From NCBI RefSeq assembly GCF_002163625.1, contig NZ_CP020892.1:4650001-4714000 (forward strand): 64,000 nt of DNA, in the 5' to 3' direction. This DNA comes from Pseudomonas sp. M30-35 (lineage in GTDB: Bacteria > Pseudomonadota > Gammaproteobacteria > Pseudomonadales > Pseudomonadaceae). This document shows positions 56,698 to 64,000 of this stretch, piece after piece. The stretch's first letter is position 1, and every line of letters starts with the position of its first letter. Made by a program: the position numbers and the translations under genes. Under the pieces are notes generated by a model that searched no databases, was not told the origin of the DNA, and saw only the letters and a program-made list of their open reading frames with translations.

Positions 56698-59600
56698 ATG
56701 AAGCGGACTATAAAGAAGAGTTCCACCTCCACCCCGGCATTCACTGTGCGTGCAGGACGTCAACTGTGTGCCTTGCAGTGCGCCTCATTCAGCGCACTTC
56801 TGGCTTTGACGGTTAGCGGCTCCGACAGCGCTTATGCGGCATGCGTTACTCAGCCAGGCGCCGGTGCCACGGAAGGCTCGACCTGCACCAACGCAGACAC
56901 CAGCTTTACCTCAAACACCATCAATGTACCGATTCGCAGCAGCGCCAACAGTTCACTGACGCTGACAGCGCCAGACATCAGTGCTGAAGTTTTACCGAGC
57001 ACGCCCGACGGTAATCGCGCCGTGGTATTTGCCCGCAATGCAGCCTTGAGCATTGAGGGCAACCTCACCAGCATCCTCAACGGCGCAGCAGGCACCGCAA
57101 CCGGTCAACTTCTGCGCTCGACCGACAGCGGCTCGATTGTGATCGGCGGCGATACTCGCCTGATCACCACGCAGGCGGATGCCATCGCGATTGACGCAAA
57201 CCGAGGTAGCATCTTGCTTAACGGCAACCTTGATGCTGTGTCCCGTGGCCCCGCAGGCACCAGCAATAAACCCGCGGTGAAACTTGAGCACGGCTTACGT
57301 GCGAGTAACGGCGCCAGCATCAAGGTGCAAGGCGACACAATACTTGAGGTGGTCAGCCGCGCGGTTGAGGCCAATGGCACAGCGGGCTCACGCATTGATT
57401 TGGCTAACCTCAGCAGTCGCTCCGAAGGTTTTGGCATTATTGCCACAGGCGAGAATAACGCCGTGGTCATCACCGGTGAAAACGTCGATATCAGCGTCAA
57501 CAACAACAATAACGAAGGTGTATTCGCCGCTGATGGCGGCAATGTGATCATCGACATGGCGGGCGGCAATACCAACAACGGTAAGAACTCGCTGATCGTG
57601 TTCAATACTCCCGGAGCTTCACTCTCCACTCTTGGAGATACGTCTGACGCCTTGCGCGTACAAAACAGCCGCGGTGATGCACGTATCAAAATAGGTGCTG
57701 GCAGTATTACCACCGGCACCGCCAGCAGCGGTTTTGACTCCGAAGGTGCCTATGCGCTGGTACGCGGCGGCCCTGGCGTCGCCCAGGTCGACATGACGGG
57801 CGGCAGTATCACCACCCTCGCCAAAGAAGCTGAAGCTATCTTTGTCCAAACCGATAACGGTGCGCCCAGCCGGATCGACAACGACAGCATCATCAACTTC
57901 AGCGGCGGCAGTGTCACAACCCTAGGTAATAGCGCTGTTGGTTTGCTGGCACAGAGTGATCCACTGAGCAAAGGCAATGTCAGCATCAACCAGTCTGGCG
58001 GCAGTATCAGTACCAGTGGCACGGGCGATCTTGAACAATTAAGTCACGGGATTCTGGCAGAAGCCACTGGCTCAGGTAACAGCAGCATCAACCAAAGTGG
58101 CGGCACCGTTACCACCTCAGGAAATGGCAGCCATGGCCTCTATGGCTACTCAATTAGTGGCGATGTAAGCGTTAACCAAGGGCCAATGGCGAGCGTTCAC
58201 GCGAGCGGAGAAAATGCTTCGGCGATTGTTGCTCAAGCGGTTTCACCCGAGCAGCGCTACAGGATTAAAGCCGCAGGTACGTTGCTCGGCGGCAGTGGTC
58301 AGGCCGCAGGTATCAAAACCAGCACCCAAGCCAATGGTAGTGTTGACCTCGACGCAACAGCCAACGTAAGCGCAGCCTCGGGGATCGCGATTCTCGACGG
58401 TAGCGGTGACAGCACGATCAACAGTGCTGGCACGATTAACGGTGACATCCTGACCAACGCTGGTGATGATCAGTTAAACCTGTTAGCGGGCAGCACAACG
58501 AGCGGCAAGGTCATGCTTGGCATGGGCGCCGACCGTGCAACTATCGAAAATGGCGCGGACATCTCGGCAGTCAGTCTTTTCGATGGCGGCAACGGTGTCT
58601 ACGACAACCTCAATGGCAGCGGCGACAGCCTGACCTTTGCCGGTGGCGAGCGAGATGTCGCTGCTGACACTCTGCAGAACTGGGAAACAGTGGTTCTCGA
58701 TGCAGGCACCCGCATCAAGTTTGGCGCATCAGGCCTCACCGTTGGCGGCAGCGACGATGTAACGCAACGGGGCTTGATCATCAATCGAGGTGCAACCGTG
58801 CGCACCACACAATTAAAATTTACAGTCACGGGTGACGTTAACAACCGTGGCACCATCGACCTGCAAAACAACAGCGCAGGCAATCGTTTTGTCGTCGCCA
58901 GCAATCCAAATGGCGCCTCAGGCAATTACCGCGGACAAGACGCCAGTCTGAAAATCGACAGCGTCCTCGGCGGCGATAATTCGTTAACCGACAAGCTGGT
59001 GATTGAAGGTAACTCTGCGGGCAACACTGCACTCAGCGTCAATAATCTCGGCGGTACTGGCGCTCAGACCAACAACGGCATCGAAGTCGTGCAAGTAGCG
59101 GGTAACTCAAACGGCGTGTTCGCCCTCAATGGCGACATCGTGACCAAGGACAACCAACAAGCCGTTGTCGCTGGCGCCTACGCTTACACGCTACACAAAG
59201 CACCAACCGGTGACTGGTATCTGGCCTCAACGATTCAGCCGACTCCCGCGGTCGATCCGACAACCCCTCCAACCCCAACAGCACCGCGTTACAGCCCTGC
59301 GGCTGCGCTGTACCAGCAGTATGGCCAAGCGCTACTCGATATGAACGGTTTGCCAACCATGCAACAGCGTGTTGGCAATCGTTACTGGCACGCCGCCAGT
59401 GGAGCGGCACAAACCAGCACAACCACCAACACAACCACCAACATTGACGGCGAGCAAACCTATATCGAAAACGGTGCCAGTTGGGCTCGCGTTGAAGGCA
59501 CCTACCAACGTAACCGTCCAAATGCCGGAACCATCGATGCCGACTCAGTGACCAATCGCTGGAAAATGCAGGCCGGACTCGACGCCTTGCTGAACGAGGA

Positions 59601-60312
59601 CGAACGCGGCAACAAGCTGATTGGCGGGGTGACGGCACACTACGGAACATCTGACTCGCAGGTTGATTCATTTTTCGGTGACGGTAATATCGACAGCCGA
59701 GGTTACGGTGCCGGTTTGACCTTAACTTGGCTGCAAGAAAATGGCTTTTATGTTGACTCGCAAGCCTCGGCAACCTGGTATAAAACCGATATTGATTCTG
59801 ACGAAACAGATCGTCGGCTGACGTCGGATAACGATGGTTTTGGCTACGCCTTCTCCGTCGAGAGCGGTAAGCAAATTGAACTTAACCAAACCCTGACCCT
59901 GACGCCACAAGCTCAGTTGATCTACTCACGCGTTGATTTCGACAGCTTCACCGATGAGTTCAACACCCGCACCTCCCTCGACTCAGCCGATAGCCTGCGC
60001 TCACGCCTTGGTGTTTCGCTTGATCACGATAGTCGCTGGCTGGATGACACCAACAAAATCCGCCGCAGCCATGTCTACGCAATCAGCAATCTGTACTACG
60101 AGTTTCTCGATGGCACACAGGTTGATGTTGCCGAGGTAAAACTCAAAAATCGTCCTGAACGACTCTGGACAGGCCTCGGTGTAGGCGGAAGTTATAACTG
60201 GAATGAAGACAAGCTCTCGCTGTATGGCGAGGTGTCTGTCGACTCATCTGTGAATAACTTTGGCGACAGCACTGCCGTCAACGGCACAGTAGGTATGCGC
60301 TTAAGATTTTAA
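56698..60312 (+). CDS. type V autotransporter, beta-helical passenger
   Basis: Protein of 1204 residues. The start at 56698 has AAGGAAG seven bases upstream. A long signal peptide of about 45 residues has a basic start (MKRTIKKSS) and a core ending ALTVSGSDSAYA. The passenger (about residues 46-840) is Ser/Thr/Gly/Asn-rich with repeated beta-helix turns such as SINQSGGSIST, SSINQSGGTVTTSGNGSHG and DMTGGSITTL. A Pro/Thr linker (about 845-865) leads to a barrel domain, with NGLPTMQQRVGNRYW at its start and a C-terminal aromatic strand ending GMRLRF. No protease triad, RGD or other ligand motif is evident, so passenger function is unknown. Confidence 0.9.
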   Translation: MKRTIKKSSTSTPAFTVRAGRQLCALQCASFSALLALTVSGSDSAYAACVTQPGAGATEGSTCTNADTSFTSNTINVPIRSSANSSLTLTAPDISAEVLPSTPDGNRAVVFARNAALSIEGNLTSILNGAAGTATGQLLRSTDSGSIVIGGDTRLITTQADAIAIDANRGSILLNGNLDAVSRGPAGTSNKPAVKLEHGLRASNGASIKVQGDTILEVVSRAVEANGTAGSRIDLANLSSRSEGFGIIATGENNAVVITGENVDISVNNNNNEGVFAADGGNVIIDMAGGNTNNGKNSLIVFNTPGASLSTLGDTSDALRVQNSRGDARIKIGAGSITTGTASSGFDSEGAYALVRGGPGVAQVDMTGGSITTLAKEAEAIFVQTDNGAPSRIDNDSIINFSGGSVTTLGNSAVGLLAQSDPLSKGNVSINQSGGSISTSGTGDLEQLSHGILAEATGSGNSSINQSGGTVTTSGNGSHGLYGYSISGDVSVNQGPMASVHASGENASAIVAQAVSPEQRYRIKAAGTLLGGSGQAAGIKTSTQANGSVDLDATANVSAASGIAILDGSGDSTINSAGTINGDILTNAGDDQLNLLAGSTTSGKVMLGMGADRATIENGADISAVSLFDGGNGVYDNLNGSGDSLTFAGGERDVAADTLQNWETVVLDAGTRIKFGASGLTVGGSDDVTQRGLIINRGATVRTTQLKFTVTGDVNNRGTIDLQNNSAGNRFVVASNPNGASGNYRGQDASLKIDSVLGGDNSLTDKLVIEGNSAGNTALSVNNLGGTGAQTNNGIEVVQVAGNSNGVFALNGDIVTKDNQQAVVAGAYAYTLHKAPTGDWYLASTIQPTPAVDPTTPPTPTAPRYSPAAALYQQYGQALLDMNGLPTMQQRVGNRYWHAASGAAQTSTTTNTTTNIDGEQTYIENGASWARVEGTYQRNRPNAGTIDADSVTNRWKMQAGLDALLNEDERGNKLIGGVTAHYGTSDSQVDSFFGDGNIDSRGYGAGLTLTWLQENGFYVDSQASATWYKTDIDSDETDRRLTSDNDGFGYAFSVESGKQIELNQTLTLTPQAQLIYSRVDFDSFTDEFNTRTSLDSADSLRSRLGVSLDHDSRWLDDTNKIRRSHVYAISNLYYEFLDGTQVDVAEVKLKNRPERLWTGLGVGGSYNWNEDKLSLYGEVSVDSSVNNFGDSTAVNGTVGMRLRF

Positions 60313-60330
60313 CCCCCAGCTACAGCCAAT

Positions 60331-60358
60331 AAAAACGGAGCCTTCGCGCTCCGTTTTT
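60331..60358 (+). terminator. terminator after the autotransporter
   Basis: AAAAACGGAGC (60331-60341) pairs with GCTCCGTTTTT (60348-60358) around a six-base loop CTTCGC. A TTTTTATT tail follows, so it is a good rho-independent terminator. Confidence 0.9.
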
Positions 60359-60470
60359 ATTGCTCAGCGACAATCCATAGCTGAACCAGCCGATTGCGTC
60401 CCCCTCCAGCCGAACCTGTTACTCTCGATATATCGCAGGAAGCGATACCCTAGATTTCAAGGAGTGAACG

Positions 60471-61967
60471 ATGTCGCTGGCCGTAGTCCACAGCCGCGCC
60501 CAAGTGGGTGTTGATGCACCCGCCGTCACTGTCGAAGCCCACCTTGCGAATGGCTTACCATCATTGGCATTGGTCGGCCTGCCCGAAACAGCGGTAAAAG
60601 AAAGCAAAGACCGAGTACGCAGTGCCATTCTCAACTCTGCATTTGAGTTTCCCCCGCGTCGCATCACGCTCAACTTAGCGCCCGCCGATTTGCCCAAAGA
60701 CGGCGGTCGTTTTGATTTAGCCATCGCCTTGGGAATTCTCGCTGCGAGCGGACAAATACCCGCGAAAGCACTTGAAAACATTGAGTGCCTGGGTGAATTG
60801 GCATTGTCCGGGGAAATCCGCTCTGTGCGCGGAGTATTACCAGCGGCTCTGGCCGCCAGAACCAGTGGCCGCACGTTAGTGGTGCCCAGCGCCAACGCCG
60901 AAGAGGCCAGCCTCGCCTCCGGTTTGAACGTGATTGCAGCAGAGCATTTATTGCAGTTGGCGGCGCACTTCAATGGCTTGGCGGTGATTGCACCGTATCA
61001 ATCAAAAGGCCTGTTGCACCATGTTCAGCCTTACCCGGACTTATCCGAAGTACAGGGTCAATTAGCGGCAAAACGTGCATTGCTGGTCGCCGCAGCCGGC
61101 TCCCACAACTTACTGTTTAGCGGCCCACCCGGCACCGGCAAGACTCTGCTCGCCAGCCGCCTACCCGGTTTATTGCCGCCGCTTGGTGAACAGGAAGCGC
61201 TGGAGGTTGCCGCCATTCATTCGGTGGCCAGCCACACCCCGCTGACGGCATGGCCACAGCGCCCTTTCCGAACACCCCATCACAGCGCATCCGGGCCGGC
61301 ATTGGTCGGTGGCGGCAGTCGCCCGCAACCCGGCGAAATCACACTCGCGCACCACGGCGTGTTGTTTCTAGACGAACTGCCTGAGTTTGATCGCAAAGTG
61401 CTTGAGGTGCTGCGCGAACCCCTTGAAAGCGGGCATATCGTGATTGCCCGCGCCCGTGACAAGGTGCGCTTTCCGGCCCGTTTCCAGCTGGTTGCCGCCA
61501 TGAATCCTTGTCCATGTGGGTTTCTCGGCGACCCCAGCGGGCGCTGCCGTTGCAGCAGCGAGCAGATTCAACGCTATCGGGCAAAGCTTTCCGGGCCCCT
61601 GCTCGACCGTATTGATTTGCACGTCACCGTGGCCCGTGAAACGACAACTCTGCACGTACCGCAAAGCACAGGAAGTGACACCGCCACCAGCGCCGCCCAT
61701 GTCGCCAACGCCCGCCAACGGCAGATGCAACGTCAAGGCTGCGCCAATGCATTTCTTGATCTGGCGGGCCTACGCCAGCACTGTCCTTTGCAGGCAGATG
61801 ATCAGCGCTGGCTGGAGAATGCCTGTGAGCGGCTGGCCTTATCGCTGCGTGCGGCTCACCGCGTACTCAAAGTTGCGCGCACCTTGGCCGACCTTGAGTG
61901 CGCTGCAGAGATCAGCCGCCAGCATTTGGCTGAAGCAATGCAATACCGCGGTCATGCGCAGAGCTGA
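60471..61967 (+). CDS. comM: Mg-chelatase-like AAA+ ATPase ComM (YifB)
   Basis: ComM is a hexameric DNA helicase that promotes branch migration during natural transformation, and the gene is conserved also in bacteria not known to be competent. It has 498 residues. The N-terminal Lon-protease-like domain has GLPSLALVGLPETAVKESKD and FDLAIALGILAASG. The AAA+ core has Walker A GPPGTGKT, Walker B GVLFLDELPEF and FRTPHHSASGPALVGGG. Two Cys clusters, MNPCPCGFLGD and GRCRCSS, form a probable zinc site. Converges with the chemoreceptor gene with ten bases between stop codons. Confidence 0.96.
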   Translation: MSLAVVHSRAQVGVDAPAVTVEAHLANGLPSLALVGLPETAVKESKDRVRSAILNSAFEFPPRRITLNLAPADLPKDGGRFDLAIALGILAASGQIPAKALENIECLGELALSGEIRSVRGVLPAALAARTSGRTLVVPSANAEEASLASGLNVIAAEHLLQLAAHFNGLAVIAPYQSKGLLHHVQPYPDLSEVQGQLAAKRALLVAAAGSHNLLFSGPPGTGKTLLASRLPGLLPPLGEQEALEVAAIHSVASHTPLTAWPQRPFRTPHHSASGPALVGGGSRPQPGEITLAHHGVLFLDELPEFDRKVLEVLREPLESGHIVIARARDKVRFPARFQLVAAMNPCPCGFLGDPSGRCRCSSEQIQRYRAKLSGPLLDRIDLHVTVARETTTLHVPQSTGSDTATSAAHVANARQRQMQRQGCANAFLDLAGLRQHCPLQADDQRWLENACERLALSLRAAHRVLKVARTLADLECAAEISRQHLAEAMQYRGHAQS

Positions 61968-61977
61968 TGCAGTACCG

Positions 61978-63954
61978 CTACTGAAAGCGTCCAACCTCAT
62001 CGCGCAACTCGCCAGCCAAGCCGTCAAGCTCGCGGGCGGTCTCTGCCAGATTCAAGATCACCTGGTGCTGCTCGTTATTGGCCAGGGCAATACTCTGCAG
62101 ATTGCTGCTCAACGCTGTCGCCGTGCTGCTTTGCTCTGAAGTGGCGGTAGTGATTGAGGCAAACTGCTCCCCGGCCATGCTGGTTTTCTCGGCAATTTGT
62201 GCCAGCGCTTCGACCACCCGAGAATTAAGCTGCAAGCCTTCGCTCATCAACAACTGACCTTGCTGCATGGTACTGATGGCAGTGGTTGTTTCAGTTTGAA
62301 TACTGCTGATCATGCTGGAAATTTCTGTCGTCGCATCACGGGTGCGCCCCGCCAAGCTACGGACTTCATCAGCAACCACGGCAAAACCACGGCCTTGCTC
62401 TCCCGCGCGTGCAGCTTCAATCGCCGCATTCAAAGCCAGCAGATTGGTTTGCTCGGCAATCGAGGTAATCACGCTGACAATACCGCCGATCTCCTGCGAA
62501 CGCTGACCTAAAGTGTTGATCACCGCTGATGTAGCATCCAATGAGTGGGCGATCTGCTCAAGTGCCTTTGACGCCTCGTCCATCGAGCTACGCCCGATGT
62601 TGGTCTGCTGAGCGTTATCACTGGCCAGACGTTCGGTCTGGCGCATGTTGTCGGCGATATTCAGGGATGTTGCGCTGAACTCCTCAACTGCGCCCGCCAT
62701 GCTAGTGATCTCACCCGACTGCTGCTCGATACCTTCATAAGCACCGCTGGAAAGGCCTGATAGCGCCTGAGCACGACTGCTAACCGCCTGTGCCGAACTG
62801 CGAATACGCGCGACCATGCTCGCAAGCGCTTCACCCATTTGGTTGAAGTTACTGGCGAGATCTGTGATTTCATCATTGCCGCTGAGCGTTGAGCGTGCGC
62901 TCAAATCACCAGCACCCAAAGCCTGCGCTTGCTTAACCAACTGACCAAGCGGCTGCAACTTACGTCGCAGCAACCAGATCACCGCTGTAACTGCCAATAC
63001 CAGCGCTATCAGACTGCCAATCGCCAGCTGCCAGCCGAGCGACCAAGTCACCGCCTGAACTTCAGCCATCGGCATACTTGCGACCACCTGCCAGCCACCC
63101 GCGTTGAAAGGTGCGCTAACGCTGTAAAAGTCTTGCTGGCCATCACTCCAGATCATGCCTTTGCTGGGCGTTGCCGAGTGCTCTATCAGTTGCGCAGGCG
63201 CTGAATCCGTTGTTTGCGCAGCGAAGGGGGCAACCAGCCACTTGCCGCTTGTATCGAAGATTGCCAGCGAGCCTGCCTTACCAATGCGGAAATCCTTGAG
63301 TGCATCAAACTGACTGTTTTGTGTATCGGTGTAATCAAAGCCGACAAACAACACTGCAATCACCTGGCCCTGACTATCGGTAACCGGTGTGTACTGGGTC
63401 ATGTAAGAGCGCTCAAAAAGCAACGCGCGCCCCACGTAACTTTGGTTTTGAAGCAAGCGCTGATAAGCAGGGTGATTGTGATCCAGCACCGTGCCGATGG
63501 CACGACTGCCATCTTGTTTGGTTAGCGAGGTTGTCACTCGCACGAACTCAGTGCCATCACGGACGAATACCGTGGCCACTCCCGCCGTCAGGTTCTTAAA
63601 CTCATCTACGCGCTCGAAAACATTGTTGAGCAGTTCGTCGCCGACATACAGCGCAGGCGTCTGCACACCAACCACGCTGATTCGCTCAGCTGGCCGGACG
63701 ACCATCCCCGAACTGAAGCGCTTCTCAAACAGGCCCGCAAGACGCTGCGTACTCTCAAGCAGACTTGTGTTGAAAGTATTCAGCTGATCAGCCATCAAGC
63801 GCGACTCGCTGGCCAAATGTTCTTCACGGATCGCCACGTTGGCATCGCTCAAAGAGCGCAAGGCGAACACTGTGCTGAGGCTGATCAGAACAGTCAGGAT
63901 AATCGCCAGCGCCATAGCAAGCTGCCGGGTGATGGAAGAACGGGAATGGTTCAT
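61978..63954 (-). CDS. methyl-accepting chemotaxis protein with Cache sensor
   Basis: Chemoreceptor of 658 residues. An N-terminal membrane helix (about residues 12-32) is followed by a large periplasmic double-Cache domain (about 40-295), containing [20 protein letters not shown] and [16 protein letters not shown], of the Cache3-Cache2 type. A second helix ([20 protein letters not shown]) leads to HAMP (about 330-385) and the cytoplasmic signalling coiled coil. The conserved hairpin tip [20 protein letters not shown] binds CheA and CheW. Methylation-helix glutamates/glutamines occur ([10 protein letters not shown]). The ligand cannot be named. Promoter lies in the last 46 bases or beyond the window. 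Confidence 0.93.
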   Translation of the reverse strand: MNHSRSSITRQLAMALAIILTVLISLSTVFALRSLSDANVAIREEHLASESRLMADQLNTFNTSLLESTQRLAGLFEKRFSSGMVVRPAERISVVGVQTPALYVGDELLNNVFERVDEFKNLTAGVATVFVRDGTEFVRVTTSLTKQDGSRAIGTVLDHNHPAYQRLLQNQSYVGRALLFERSYMTQYTPVTDSQGQVIAVLFVGFDYTDTQNSQFDALKDFRIGKAGSLAIFDTSGKWLVAPFAAQTTDSAPAQLIEHSATPSKGMIWSDGQQDFYSVSAPFNAGGWQVVASMPMAEVQAVTWSLGWQLAIGSLIALVLAVTAVIWLLRRKLQPLGQLVKQAQALGAGDLSARSTLSGNDEITDLASNFNQMGEALASMVARIRSSAQAVSSRAQALSGLSSGAYEGIEQQSGEITSMAGAVEEFSATSLNIADNMRQTERLASDNAQQTNIGRSSMDEASKALEQIAHSLDATSAVINTLGQRSQEIGGIVSVITSIAEQTNLLALNAAIEAARAGEQGRGFAVVADEVRSLAGRTRDATTEISSMISSIQTETTTAISTMQQGQLLMSEGLQLNSRVVEALAQIAEKTSMAGEQFASITTATSEQSSTATALSSNLQSIALANNEQHQVILNLAETARELDGLAGELRDEVGRFQ

Positions 63955-64000
63955 AAATGCTCCGACATAACAAATACTCTGGGCGCCACAAACATCGGAG

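Overview
This is a core-chromosome segment from a gamma-proteobacterium of the genus Pseudomonas (sensu lato), with a base composition that looks moderate for the group. The assignment rests on gene order: ubiD, rho, trxA, ppx/ppk, hemB, then algP, algQ, dsbB, hemY-hemX-hemD-hemC, algR, algZ, argH, then cyaA, rnk, cyaY, lptM, lysA, dapF, DUF484, xerC, HAD hydrolase, sutA, then amtB, glnK, ubiK and comM. This is the order remembered from the P. aeruginosa PA523x-PA529x region; no database was consulted. There is no sign of a prophage, integrative element, CRISPR array, tRNA, rRNA or intact insertion sequence.

Layout. 1-6.9 kb: the 3' part of a diguanylate cyclase, a secreted FliL-like protein, a quinone oxidoreductase, a 2Fe-2S/FAD reductase paired with ubiD, then rho and trxA. 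7.0-11.1 kb: an accessory import cassette (GntR/FCD regulator, periplasmic binding protein, two permeases, ATPase). It has a canonical-looking sigma-54 promoter, two FadR-type palindromes, and what looks like a decayed ureidoglycolate-lyase-like gene at its end. 11.2-16.8 kb: polyphosphate metabolism (ppx and ppk converging with overlapping ends), hemB and a DedA protein. 16.8-26.3 kb: a sterol-desaturase-type hydroxylase, elbB, a thioesterase, a DUF188 protein, a cytochrome c-FTR1 iron permease behind a Fur-box-like site, an SseB C-terminal-domain protein, a LysE exporter, an ABC-F ATPase and a TIGR02444 protein. 26.3-37.1 kb: the alginate/haem regulatory block (algP, algQ, dsbB, hemYXDC, algR, algZ) and argH. 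37.1-41.7 kb: a glutathione transferase, a small unknown gene, a second solute-binding protein, a TIGR02647 protein and a PTS EIIC-EAL fusion. 41.8-52.3 kb: cyaA, rnk, cyaY plus DUF1289, an AraC regulator, then lptM-lysA-dapF-DUF484-xerC-HAD and sutA. 52.6-56.3 kb: a glnK-amtB-amtB nitrogen operon and divergent ubiK. 56.7-64 kb: a large autotransporter, comM and a chemoreceptor.

How the parts work together. Tetrapyrrole synthesis is well represented (hemB, hemC, hemD, hemX, hemY). Ubiquinone synthesis is touched twice (ubiD, ubiK). Two signalling nucleotides are covered: cAMP (cyaA) and c-di-GMP (GGDEF fragment, EIIC-EAL). Nitrogen control appears at two loci: the sigma-54-preceded importer at 8 kb and glnK-amtB-amtB at 53-56 kb with an NtrC-type palindrome. 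Global regulators of slow growth and stress are present (sutA, algQ/Rsd, rnk, ppk/ppx).

The least ordinary items are the EIIC-EAL fusion, whose sugar-site and EAL catalytic residues are both retained; the sigma-54/FCD-controlled importer with its broken downstream gene; a motif shared by the leaders of elbB and the TIGR02647 gene; a long palindromic element next to rho; and the autotransporter. I found no complete, clearly undescribed multi-gene system.
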